A DNA stretch of 64,000 nt from an uncultured Prevotellaceae bacterium (lineage in GTDB: Bacteria > Bacteroidota > Bacteroidia > Bacteroidales > Bacteroidaceae): assembly GCA_946188395.1 (NCBI GenBank), contig CAMHUU010000004.1, positions 1 to 64,000 of the forward strand, written 5' to 3'. Each line of letters starts with the position of its first letter. Position 1 is the stretch's first letter. The notes under the pieces are model-generated. The model had not been told where the DNA came from. It did not search any database and saw only the letters and a program-made list of their open reading frames with translations. Shown here in pieces: positions 23,359 to 33,061 of the stretch. The position numbers and the translations under genes were made by a program.

Positions 23359-26300
23359 GGAGCTGATGAAGAAATACGAATGGTTGTTTGCTGCCGTGGG
23401 GTTGTTGCTGACGGTGGGCTTCAGCATTGCGCTGTATAAGAGTCACACCTACATGCAGCGCCGCACGATGGACACCGCTGTCAAGTCGCTGAAGTCGGCT
23501 GTCAGAGAGTCGTTCGTGATGATCAATGACGTTCAGACTGCAGCCGATACCTATGTATCGCTGATAGAACACAAGCTGGACAGTGCAGACGCCATGTTCG
23601 ACCTGAGCAAGCAGATTCTGCAGGAGCACCCGATGCTGAAGGGCTGCAGCATATCGTTCGAGCCATACTTCTTCAAGGAAAAAGGCAAGTATTTCTCGGC
23701 CTATTCCTATAATCGCGGCGACAGCATCGTGACGGAGCAGGAGGGCGACGACGGCTACCAGTACTTCTGCATGGACTGGTATCTGATTCCCCGTCAGCTG
23801 AACAAGAAATACTGGATAGAACCTTTCTCGGAACCGAATACCGACGGCATCATCGTGAAGGAGGTGATGACATCGTTTTGTCAGCCACTGTACGACAACG
23901 AGGGACAGACCATTGGCGTGCTGTCGGTGGATGTACCCTTGAAAGCGCTGTCGGACACCATCCTCGCCCGCCATCCGTTCCCGCAGTCGTACTGCATGCT
24001 GCTGGGCCGAGGGGGAACCTACATCGTGCATCCCGACAGCACACGGCTGCTGACCGAGAGCATCCTGACGCCCACACTGGAAGGCGAGCATCCGGAGCTG
24101 ATGCGGCTGGGCAGGGCTATGATTGGCGGAGAGACCGGACAGCAGGCACTGCTGTTCGACGGGGTGAAGAGCCACGTGTTCTACATGCCCTTTGGCCGTA
24201 CGGGATGGAGTCTGGCGCTGGTGTGTCAGGACTTCGTGCTGATGAAGAACTTCTACATGCTGGCATGGTTATTCGTATTTTTCATCATCCTATCAATATC
24301 AATAATGCTTATCCCACTTTGGAACTATCGGTCTGAGCACCGAAACAAGCAGCTGACGACCGTTCTGTTGCTGGCTATGATGCTGTGCATCGTCTCGTGC
24401 AGTCAAGCCCCTTCGCGCCAAGCACAGCAGCAACCAGGCAGCGACGCCCGTAAAGAAATGTTAAGACAGGCCAGGCGCCAGATTATCGATATGGGCTATG
24501 CCGACGACCCCCGCTATTTTGAACGTCTCGACAGTCTGGCTAAAGTCTCCGACATGACACCCCAGGAAGCAGACTACTGGCGAGCCGACTACTATAACGA
24601 CCGCGAGAAGTTCCGTTTGACCCAGATGTACCTGAAGAAAGCTGTTGCCACTGACGACTGGCTGAAGGACGCGTCCTACCAGTATTATAAGGCACATAAC
24701 ATGCTGATCACCATCAACTATAACACTAACAACGTTGACGAGGCCATCAGCTTAGCCACCAATGCCTATCAGAAAGCCTGCCAGGATACAAGCGTCATGG
24801 GGCAATGCTGGGCGAACAACTACCTGGGACTCATCGGCTACGGACAACGGAAACTGCATCACGACAAAGAGGCAACCGTCACGCTGAATAAAGCCCGTGA
24901 AACTGCCCTGGCGCTGGCTATCGCCCATCCGGAAGAGTGGGGCGTACATGAGAGTTGCATCGTCATGGCCGCCAACAACATCAATACACTTCTTGACCGA
25001 CATGAATACGACCAGATCACCCCTTGGCTGAATATGATGGAACAGGGACTTGAAGGCTATGCTGGCACCGATGCAAGCATGGAGACCTATGATTCTTATT
25101 ATGGCAGGATGCTTAAAAACAAAGCCATCAGCCTATATATGTCCCATCATCCTGACGAGGCTGCTGCCGTTTACCGCGACTTTCTGAATACAGACTATGC
25201 CAAGAGCTATACCGGTCTCTATGACCAAATGTCCTATATGAGCATCACCCAACAGTGGGAAAAGCAGCTTAAGCTATTGGCAACTGCCGACTCACTGGAG
25301 AAGGCCAGCGGTGTAACCCCATCGATAGACTATCTGCGTGATACTCCGGCATCGACCTTCAATGCACTGAAGGAAACCGGGCGCAAGGACGAAGCCCTCA
25401 AAAAAGCCACAGAAATCATAGAACTGCTGGACTCTGTCATGGAGTACCAGCACCGCAGCGATGCCGAGGAGTTGGCAGTCATCTACGAAACGCAGAAGAA
25501 GGAAGAAAAGATAGCACATCAGGAAGCCGAGCTGTCGCAGCAGCGATTGTTCTGGATGGGTATTATCTTCGTGGCGATGGTGGTATTCTTCATCATCTTC
25601 ACCATATACAGAGTGCGTGCTGCGAAGCGCCTGTCGGAGATGAAGGCCGCCCAGGAACGCATCGAGGGTGAACTGCAGATTGCCCGCGACATCCAGATGT
25701 CGATGGTGCCTCACGACTTCCCCGTTCGCGACGGCCTCGACATGTATGCCGCGATGACCCCAGCCCGTGAGGTCGGTGGCGACTTGTACGGCTACGTGCT
25801 GAAGGACGACAGCCTGTACTTTGCCATTGGCGACGTATCGGGCAAGGGAGTGCCTGCCTCGCTGTTCATGGCACAGGCCACGAGTCTGTTCCAGACACTG
25901 GCCTCGCAAGGTATGGCCCCGGCCGAAATATGTACGCTGATGAACAATACCCTGTCGGGCGACAACAACGAGAGCGGCATGTTCGTCACGTTCTTCCTCG
26001 GCGTCATCAACCTGACGACGGGTCACTTGTCGTTCTGTAACGCAGGCCACAACCCACCCGTCATTGGCGGTGATGCCGACCACGGGAACTTCCTGGAAAT
26101 GAACGCCAACGCGCCCATCGGTCTGTGGCCAGGACTGGAATACGAAGGCGAAGAGCTGGAAACCATCAAGGGCCGTCCGCTGTTCTTCTATACCGACGGA
26201 CTGAACGAGGCCGAAAACAGCCAGCAGCAACAGTTTGGCGACGAACACCTGTTGGACATCCTGCGCCACACGCAGTTCGACAGTGCCCGCCAGGTCATCG

Positions 26301-26386
26301 AGACGCTGACCGCCGAAGTGGAGCGCCACCGCAACGGCGCCGATCCGAACGACGACCTGTCGATGATGTGTATTGAAGTGAATTAA
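23333..26386 (+). CDS. Cache-TM-TPR-TM-SpoIIE protein phosphatase
   Basis: The frame encodes 1,017 residues; translation more likely starts at the in-frame ATG 23354 or 23366, because the first codons are repeat DNA. Order: TM1 (about 13-32), extracytoplasmic dCache sensor with a YCMLLGRGGTYIVHPD segment, TM2 (about 310-330), then LTTVLLLAMMLCIVSC, which looks like an intact lipoprotein signal but lies inside the chain. A periplasmic TPR block follows, then TM near residue 740, a coiled coil, and a PPM/SpoIIE phosphatase domain (PAREVGGDLYGYV, GDVSGKGVPASLF, NAGHNPP, FYTDGLNEAEN). The architecture suggests fusion of a Cache protein with a TPR-SpoIIE protein. It should dephosphorylate a Ser/Thr-phosphorylated partner. 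Confidence 0.8.
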   Translation: MWNEECGMKELMKKYEWLFAAVGLLLTVGFSIALYKSHTYMQRRTMDTAVKSLKSAVRESFVMINDVQTAADTYVSLIEHKLDSADAMFDLSKQILQEHPMLKGCSISFEPYFFKEKGKYFSAYSYNRGDSIVTEQEGDDGYQYFCMDWYLIPRQLNKKYWIEPFSEPNTDGIIVKEVMTSFCQPLYDNEGQTIGVLSVDVPLKALSDTILARHPFPQSYCMLLGRGGTYIVHPDSTRLLTESILTPTLEGEHPELMRLGRAMIGGETGQQALLFDGVKSHVFYMPFGRTGWSLALVCQDFVLMKNFYMLAWLFVFFIILSISIMLIPLWNYRSEHRNKQLTTVLLLAMMLCIVSCSQAPSRQAQQQPGSDARKEMLRQARRQIIDMGYADDPRYFERLDSLAKVSDMTPQEADYWRADYYNDREKFRLTQMYLKKAVATDDWLKDASYQYYKAHNMLITINYNTNNVDEAISLATNAYQKACQDTSVMGQCWANNYLGLIGYGQRKLHHDKEATVTLNKARETALALAIAHPEEWGVHESCIVMAANNINTLLDRHEYDQITPWLNMMEQGLEGYAGTDASMETYDSYYGRMLKNKAISLYMSHHPDEAAAVYRDFLNTDYAKSYTGLYDQMSYMSITQQWEKQLKLLATADSLEKASGVTPSIDYLRDTPASTFNALKETGRKDEALKKATEIIELLDSVMEYQHRSDAEELAVIYETQKKEEKIAHQEAELSQQRLFWMGIIFVAMVVFFIIFTIYRVRAAKRLSEMKAAQERIEGELQIARDIQMSMVPHDFPVRDGLDMYAAMTPAREVGGDLYGYVLKDDSLYFAIGDVSGKGVPASLFMAQATSLFQTLASQGMAPAEICTLMNNTLSGDNNESGMFVTFFLGVINLTTGHLSFCNAGHNPPVIGGDADHGNFLEMNANAPIGLWPGLEYEGEELETIKGRPLFFYTDGLNEAENSQQQQFGDEHLLDILRHTQFDSARQVIETLTAEVERHRNGADPNDDLSMMCIEVN

Positions 26387-26393
26387 CAGAAAA

Positions 26394-28478
26394 ATGATGA
26401 TAGCAAGAAATATGAGACAACCCCGGTATCGCATGACACACCATCTTGGACTGATGACGCTGATAATCAGCGTCCTGCTGGTGCTGACGGCGTGTAACGA
26501 ACAACAGCAGACGGACACTCTGGGGACCGAAGGCGACAGTCTGATTAATGCGGCCTACAAGATGCACGACTACGAACGCATTCTGTCGCTGGCCGACCTG
26601 CACCAGCAGACGGGGTCGCTGTCGGAGCTGAAAGCGTCGTACTGGCGAGGCTATGCCTACTCGAGGTTGCGTAAGATGCGTATGGCCGAAATGGAGTGGA
26701 AACGCGCCATCGCCCAGCCTGTCGACGATGCCGATGCATTGAAGTATTACGCAAAATCGGCCAACCGACTGGCAGGACTGCTGAACATGAAACTGGACTA
26801 CGAAGGGACGATGCGTGTGGCGATGCCTGCCATCCAACTGCTGAAGGAGCGTGAATACACCATGAACACGGACTATGCCAACCTGCAGACCTTTGTGGGT
26901 AACTGCCAGTTGAAACTCGGCAATAAACAAGATGCTGCAAACAGCTATTCGTTGGCCTACGAGTGCTATCTGCAGGCCATCGAAGCCGATGACAATATCG
27001 CCGATTACACCAGTTCCATAGCAGGCATCATCACCATTACAGATGCCTACATACAGACCAACAACTACGAAGAAGCCAACGAATGGGCGGACCGTTTCGA
27101 CAGCATGCTGAAGCGCTATCGCCAGCACCCGCAGGCTGACGATGCCTTCTATGACAAGCAGTGGGCGCGACTGAACTTCTATCGCGGCTGCATTTTGGAA
27201 GGCTTGGGACGCAAGGACGAAGCGCTGCAGGCCTACCGGGTGGCCAACGGCACACGCTATGCCAAGACGGCCGACGGACAGATTGAGGCGACGAACTACC
27301 TGACAGCTGCCCGCCGTTGGGACGAGGCCGCCGACAAGTTCAGCGTACTGGAACAGCAACTCGCCCGCTACGACATGAAGCTGACACTGGACAATATCCA
27401 GACCTATCTGTTGCCAAAATACCAGGCCAACGTGGGAGCCCACCGCATGGATTCTGCCGTAGCCGTCGGCACATGGATTTGCAGTGCACTCGACTCAGCC
27501 ATCGTTTGGGAGCGCAGAAACTCAGCCCAGGAACTGGCCACCATCTACGACCTCAAGCAGAAAGAGTCGGAATTCATGGAGCAAAAAGCTTTCCTACAGC
27601 ATCAGCGTTTCCTGACGATTTTCTTCATGCTGCTACTCGTCATCATCGGACTGGGACTCTTCATCTTCTTCCGCCATCGTGCAGCAGTACGTTTGGAGAA
27701 TGCCTTCCGACGGCTGGAGGTGGCCAATGCACGAGCTGAGGAATCGTCGCACATGAAGAGCAACTTCATCCAGCAGATATCGCACGAGATACGTACACCG
27801 CTGAATATCCTTTCCGGTTTCACGCAGGTCATCACCATGCCTGGCGAGGAACTCGACGACGACACGCGGGCTGAAGTCAACCGCCAGATTATGGAGAGCA
27901 CTAACCGTATTACGGGACTGGTAAACAAAATGCTGGAGCTGTCGGACGCCAACAGTCAGACGGTCATCGAGCGCAACGACCAATTGTCGCCCGAGCAGAT
28001 GGCCGACGAAGCCGTTGATGCGTCAGGCATTGCCCAAGCCGGTCATCTGACATTCGACCTGCAGATGTCGCCCGAAGCAAAATCCATCGTATTGACAACG
28101 AACCACCATGCGGCGGTACGCGCTTTGTCGCTGCTGTTGGACAACGCCCGCAAGTTTACGGCTCCTGCTGAGGCGCGACAGCATCAGGAATTAACAGGAC
28201 CCATGAAGCATGCCACCCTGCGTGTATCGGCAGACAATGGGCAGGTGCTCTTTACCATCGAGGACGACGGCATCGGTATTCCGCCGAACGAGGCCGACCA
28301 CATCTTCGAGGAGTTCGTCCAGCTCGACGAGTACTACGACGGTACGGGCATCGGTCTGACGGTAGCCCGATCGCTCGCACGCCGTCTGGGTGGCGACATC
28401 CAGCTAGACGCGGACTTCACGGCTGGAGCGCGCTTCGTGCTGACGCTGCCCTACACGTCAACCACTGCTCAAAACTAA
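26394..28478 (+). CDS. TPR sensor histidine kinase
   Basis: A 694-residue protein. The N-terminal lipoprotein-like signal (VLLVLTAC) is followed by a periplasmic TPR region (about 40-400), a TM helix (about 405-425), then HisKA with SHEIRTPLN (phospho-acceptor H464). The HATPase domain has LLLDNARKF, DDGIGIP and GTGIGLTVA boxes. There is no receiver domain in the protein and no response regulator in the operon, so its phosphate target is elsewhere or absent. It starts 7 bp after the phosphatase gene and overlaps the AraC regulator start by one base, so the four genes form one transcript. Its TPR-TM layout is the same as that of the second half of the phosphatase protein. Confidence 0.85.
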   Translation: MMIARNMRQPRYRMTHHLGLMTLIISVLLVLTACNEQQQTDTLGTEGDSLINAAYKMHDYERILSLADLHQQTGSLSELKASYWRGYAYSRLRKMRMAEMEWKRAIAQPVDDADALKYYAKSANRLAGLLNMKLDYEGTMRVAMPAIQLLKEREYTMNTDYANLQTFVGNCQLKLGNKQDAANSYSLAYECYLQAIEADDNIADYTSSIAGIITITDAYIQTNNYEEANEWADRFDSMLKRYRQHPQADDAFYDKQWARLNFYRGCILEGLGRKDEALQAYRVANGTRYAKTADGQIEATNYLTAARRWDEAADKFSVLEQQLARYDMKLTLDNIQTYLLPKYQANVGAHRMDSAVAVGTWICSALDSAIVWERRNSAQELATIYDLKQKESEFMEQKAFLQHQRFLTIFFMLLLVIIGLGLFIFFRHRAAVRLENAFRRLEVANARAEESSHMKSNFIQQISHEIRTPLNILSGFTQVITMPGEELDDDTRAEVNRQIMESTNRITGLVNKMLELSDANSQTVIERNDQLSPEQMADEAVDASGIAQAGHLTFDLQMSPEAKSIVLTTNHHAAVRALSLLLDNARKFTAPAEARQHQELTGPMKHATLRVSADNGQVLFTIEDDGIGIPPNEADHIFEEFVQLDEYYDGTGIGLTVARSLARRLGGDIQLDADFTAGARFVLTLPYTSTTAQN

Positions 28479-30052
28479 TGACTCATATACATATGCAAAA
28501 AATACTCACTCTTGGAACAGTACTGTCGCTGGCACTTATCTTCCTTGCAGGATGTGCCCGTGAGAAGCCACGATATGTCATCGGGGTGTCCCAATGTTCT
28601 GAAGACATCTGGCGCGAGAAACAGAACGCGGAACTGCGGATGGGAGCTTACCTGCAAGACAATGTGGAGCTGCGGTTTGCTGCAGCGTACGACAGCGACG
28701 AGCGACAAGTACAGCAAATAGATAGTCTGGTGGCAACGGGCATTGACCTGCTGATTGTGGCACCCAATCAGGTGCAGACCATCTCGCCAGCCATCGACCG
28801 CGCTTTCGACAAGGGAATCCCCGTCATCGTGTTCGAACGCAAGACCAATTCGCAGAAATATACGGCATTCATCAGTGCCGACAACTACGAGATGGGCCGT
28901 GTGATGGGCCGGTACGTTGCCTCGCAGCTACATGGCAAGGGCCACGTTTTGGAAGTTATGGGACTGAAAGGCTCGTCGCCAGCCATCGAGCGCCACAATG
29001 GCTTTACCGATGCCCTGAAAGACTATCCCGGCATCGAGATTGTTGACACCCTTCAAGGCGACTGGACGGAGGAGAGTGCGTACAACGCCATGAAACAATG
29101 GCTCGAAAGAGGTGAGAGGAATGCTGAAGGTATCGACTACGTCTTCGGCCAGAACGACCGCATGGCCATGGGCGCCCGACGTGCTATGCAGGAAGTAACC
29201 ACTCCCCTCGCCCTTTGGAGAGGGGCTGGGGGTGAGGCTTCCCGCTTCTGCGGTATCGATGGTCTGCCTGGCGAGGATGGCGGCATTAGGTTGGTGCGTG
29301 ACTCCATCTTGGACGCTTCATACATCTACCCCACTCATGGCGACAAAATCATCGAACGGGCCATCGACATTCTGGAAGGCAAGCCCTACGAGAAAGAGAC
29401 TCATCTGATGTCAGCTCTTGTCACTCGCGACAATGCCCGCGTGTTGCTGATGCAAAACGAAGAGATTATGCATCAGTCGGACTATCTGGACCAGTTGCAT
29501 CATCGTGCAGACAACTACCTGCAGGAGTTGGGTACGCAGCGTGCCATTACCGGGTTGGCTTGTGCTTTCATCCTGCTGCTCTTAATCGTCTTCGTGCTGT
29601 TTTATATGTATCACCTCAGTAAGGTTCGCCTGCGTCATGAGCGCGTGGTTAACAACCTGTGGAATATGGAGACCCCCCAGCAGGCCCAACCACAGCCCCT
29701 CCCTGTGAGCGAGGGGAGTGAATACTCTCAGGACGAAGTCCCCGTTTTCATCACCCGCTTCAAAGAGGCTGTCGAAGCCCGTCTGGACGACAGTGACGTC
29801 AGCGTGGAGGACCTGGCAGCAGACATGAACCTCAGTCGCGTACAATTGTATCGTAAGGTCAAGGCCATCACCGGATCCTCGCCCGTGGAACTGTTGCGCA
29901 CGGCACGTCTGAACCGAGGCTATCAGCTGCTGCTCACCACCGACCTCTCGATCAGCGAGGTGGCCTATCAGGTCGGATTCACCGCACCCTCGTACTTTAC
30001 CAAATGTTTCAAAGAAGAGTTTGGGCTGTTGCCAGGCGACCTTAAGAATTAG
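28478..30052 (+). CDS. membrane-spanning periplasmic-binding-protein/AraC regulator
   Basis: The 524-residue chain starts with a lipoprotein-like signal (FLAGCAREK), then a type I periplasmic binding domain of the ribose/fructose class (IGVSQCSEDIW, about 35-330), one TM helix (about 355-375) and a C-terminal AraC HTH pair (about 425-524, DMNLSRVQLYRKVK and YQVGFTAPSYFTKCFKEEFG). The B. thetaiotaomicron fructan regulator BT1754 has the same sensor and output but with kinase and receiver domains between them; these are absent here. It probably senses fructose and controls the fructan genes that follow (inference from position). Residues about 241-254 (TPLALWRGAGGEA) come from an inserted palindromic repeat. 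Confidence 0.82.
   Translation: MTHIHMQKILTLGTVLSLALIFLAGCAREKPRYVIGVSQCSEDIWREKQNAELRMGAYLQDNVELRFAAAYDSDERQVQQIDSLVATGIDLLIVAPNQVQTISPAIDRAFDKGIPVIVFERKTNSQKYTAFISADNYEMGRVMGRYVASQLHGKGHVLEVMGLKGSSPAIERHNGFTDALKDYPGIEIVDTLQGDWTEESAYNAMKQWLERGERNAEGIDYVFGQNDRMAMGARRAMQEVTTPLALWRGAGGEASRFCGIDGLPGEDGGIRLVRDSILDASYIYPTHGDKIIERAIDILEGKPYEKETHLMSALVTRDNARVLLMQNEEIMHQSDYLDQLHHRADNYLQELGTQRAITGLACAFILLLLIVFVLFYMYHLSKVRLRHERVVNNLWNMETPQQAQPQPLPVSEGSEYSQDEVPVFITRFKEAVEARLDDSDVSVEDLAADMNLSRVQLYRKVKAITGSSPVELLRTARLNRGYQLLLTTDLSISEVAYQVGFTAPSYFTKCFKEEFGLLPGDLKN
29201..29240 (+). repeat. in-frame CCCCTC...GAGGGG palindromic repeat
   Basis: The sequence contains CCCCTCGCCCTTTGGAGAGG followed by GGCTGGGGGTGAGG, which matches a repeat word common in many bacterial genomes, including Bacteroidetes. 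It adds about 13 residues in frame to the binding-protein domain. Confidence 0.6.
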
Positions 30053-30090
30053 GAATGTGGAATGAAGAATGAGGAATGAGGAATATGAAT
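30051..30090 (+). repeat. GGAATGTGGAATGA repeat after the AraC gene
   Basis: Another copy of the family seen at 15466 and 23309, directly after the stop codon. Confidence 0.8.
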
Positions 30091-30137
30091 AATCGTTCAA
30101 TGTATGGCAGAAATGTTACATTGAACGATTTTTTTAT
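30091..30137 (+). terminator. intrinsic terminator of the signalling operon
   Basis: Perfect 14-bp stem AATCGTTCAATGTA (30091-30104) with TACATTGAACGATT (30117-30130), then seven T. It insulates the regulator operon from susC. Confidence 0.88.
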
Positions 30138-30179
30138 CTCGATGAAACATCTGTTACATCCCGTACGCGTTATAAACAG

Positions 30180-30187
30180 TACTTTTG
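30180..30187 (+). promoter_or_regulatory. -7 box upstream of susC
   Basis: TACTTTTG, with no TTTG at -33. Lack of a -33 element is expected for an activator-dependent promoter such as one used by an AraC-type regulator. It gives a leader of about 45 nt. Confidence 0.5.
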
Positions 30188-30235
30188 CATCAGAAATTTG
30201 AAAAAAGTACTAACCCAATTAAAAAGTTAAAGCAA

Positions 30236-33006
30236 ATGAAACAAGCAAAACGATTCATTCTGAGTTTCCTGAGCCTGATGCTTTGTACTATAATGTACGC
30301 GCAAAGCGAAATCACAGGAACAGTGAACGACGCCATGGGACCAGTCATTGGTGCTACGGTGATGGAGAAGGGCACGACCAATGGTACCGTGACCGACTTC
30401 GACGGTAACTTCACTTTGAAGGTAGAAGCCGGCAAGACGCTGGTGTTCTCGTACATTGGCTATCAAACCGTAGAGCTGCCAGCCCAGAACGGTATGCAAG
30501 TCATGATGAAGGACGACGCTCAAGTGCTGAACGAGGTGGTAATCACTGGTTACCAGGTGCAGCGCAAAGCCGACCTGACCGGTTCGGTGGGTGTCGTCGA
30601 GACTAAGGACTTCAAGGCCAGCAACACCGACCCCATGGCATCACTGCAGGGTAAGGTGCCCGGCATGACCATCAAATCGAATGGTTCTCCTTCTGGCGAG
30701 GCAGACGTACACATTCGTGGTATCGGCTCGATGGGCGGATCGAGCACTGCTCCTCTCTACATTGTCGACGGCATGCCTTTCAGCGGTTCGCTGAACTCGC
30801 TGAATGCTTCTGACATTGAGACCATGCAGGTGCTGAAGGACGCCGCCTCAGCCAGCATCTACGGATCGCGCGCTGCCAACGGTGTCATCATCATCACTAC
30901 CAAGAAAGGTAAGAAGGGCGACCGCGTGAACATCGACTTCAACGCCTCGGTCAGCGTGGCTTGGATGTCACAGAAGATGAAGCTGCTGAATACTCAGCAG
31001 TATGCTACCGCCCTGGTACAGGCTGCCCTGAACGACGGCAAAAATCCCGATGACTACGCCCAGAACTATGGTTTGACACTGCACGCCGACGGTGGCACAC
31101 CCATCACGGTCTATAACCCCACGACGGGCGCTATGGACTCATACACGGTAGGTGGTTTCTACGATGGTTTCATGAATGCTAAAAAGACCATGCGTTACAG
31201 CGATACCGACTGGGTGGACGAGATCGGGCGCACGGGCGTCACACAGAACTACGACCTGTCACTCTCGAAGGCCAACGACAAGGGCTCGTCGCTCCTGTGA
31301 AGGGCATGCTCTTCCGTTCGAATTTCGGTATCGACTACACCAACAGCAACATCCGCTCGCTACAGCACACCTTCGATTCTGACGTGGTGCGCAACAATAC
31401 CAGCGCCAGCACCCTGTCGCAGACGCACAGCACGAAGTGGACATGGTCGAACACGCTGCAATATAACTTCGACATCGTCGAGAACCACAACGTGAACGTC
31501 CTGCTTGGCGTCGAGGCCCATCAGGATAACTATATCGACTTCTCGGCCCGTCGTACCGACTATCCGCTCGAGACCATCGACTATATGTGGCCAAGTGCCG
31601 GTACAGGCATCCAGAACGTTACAGGCGCCGGCGACTCGTACAAGCTGATGTCGTACTTCGGCAAGGTGGACTACAACTGGAACGACCTGCTGCTGGCTTC
31701 GTTCACCCTGCGTTACGACGGTTCGAGCCGTTTCGGTAAGAACAACCAGTATGGTACCTTCCCCTCTGTCTCGCTTGGTTATCGCCTGTCGAAGCATATC
31801 AATGCCGATTGGCTGCGCGACTGGAAGATCCGTGCCAGCTATGGTGTCACCGGTAATCAGGGCATGAACTCGAATACTGCTCACTACGGACTCTACGTGG
31901 CCAACTACGGCAGCGACCGTGAGAACTCTACCGCCTACGATGTGAACCTGCAGGGTTCAGGCACACTGCCCAGCGGTTACTACAAGCTGCAGTCGGCCAA
32001 CGAGGACCTGAAGTGGGAGTCGTCGTCGCAGCTGAACTTCGGTACTGACTTCTCGCTCTTCGGCGGTGACCTCTACGGTTCATACGACGTGTTCTTCAAA
32101 GAGACCAAGGATATGCTGGTGCAGCCCGCCTTCCTCGGAGCCATCGGCTTTGGCGGTCAGACCTGGATCAATGGTCCGACGCTGAAGAACTGGGGTATGG
32201 AGCTCTTGCTGGGCTATCGCCACAAGACGGCTTACGGCCTGTCATATGATATCACAGGCAATGTGGACTTCTATCGTTCAAAGGTAACCTATCTGCCCGA
32301 GAAGTCGAAGAATTCGTACGAGCACAACGACTATCACAATCTGGCTCAGGACGAGAAGGCCTACGGTTCACGCATCGGTTATGTGGTCGAGGGACTCTAC
32401 ACCTCTCGTGAGGAAGTACTGGCCCATGGTCAGGCTGGTGCCCGTGTGGGCGGTCTGAAGTATGCCGATCTTAACGGTGACGGTAAGATCAACGAAGCTG
32501 ACCGTACCTGGATATTCAATCCCGTACCCGACTTCTCTTACGGTATCAATGTCAACCTGGGCTACCGGGACTTCGACTTCACGATGTTCTGGCAGGGTGT
32601 GGCAAATGTCGACATCATCAACGACCAGAAATTCCAAACCGACTTCTGGAGCATCACCGATGCCGGTTCGAACAAGGGTGAGCGTCTGATTGACGCCTGG
32701 ACACCTGCCAACAGCGGTTCTTCGATTCCTGCCCTGACCACCTCGAACGGTGCTGACGAGGGTCGCCTGTCGTCTTACTTCGTCGAGAACGGCTCTTACA
32801 TCAAGATGCGCACGCTGCAGCTGGGCTATACCCTGCCCACCGCATGGGCCAAGAAGCTGTTGCTGTCGAAGGCTCGCGTCTACCTCTCTGGCGATAATCT
32901 CCTGACCATCAAGTCAAAGTCGCTGACCTGCTCTGATCCCGAGAACACTGCATGGAACTATCCTCACACTGCCTCCTTCACATTCGGCGTGCAACTGGGA
33001 TTATAA
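30236..33006 (+). pseudogene. SusC-family TonB-dependent transporter, internally deleted and frameshifted
   Basis: The ATG at 30236 (MKQAKRFILSFLSLMLCTIM) begins a signal peptide, a carboxypeptidase-D-like domain (ITGTVNDAMGPVIGATV) and the plug with the SusC signature GTTNGTVTDFDG. The frame ends with TGA at 31298. It resumes in another frame from 31297 with KGMLFRSNFGIDYTNS and runs through the barrel to 33006. Together the parts give about 920 residues, roughly 100 fewer than usual for SusC. The missing piece is the start of the barrel between the SKANDKG and KGMLFRS motifs, so this is a deletion plus frameshift, not a single-base error. The transporter would import fructan oligosaccharides with the SusD partner. 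Confidence 0.82.
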
Positions 33007-33030
33007 TGCGGACTTCGTCCTAAATAAAAA
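33003..33030 (+). repeat. stop-codon-linked GGnC...GnCC mini-hairpin, copy 1
   Basis: TAATGCGGACTTCGTCC then CTAAATAAA begins in the susC stop codon. Related copies lie at 34808 and 41812. Confidence 0.65.
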
Positions 33031-33061
33031 ATAATAAAGAATAAATAAAAACGTGAAAGAT

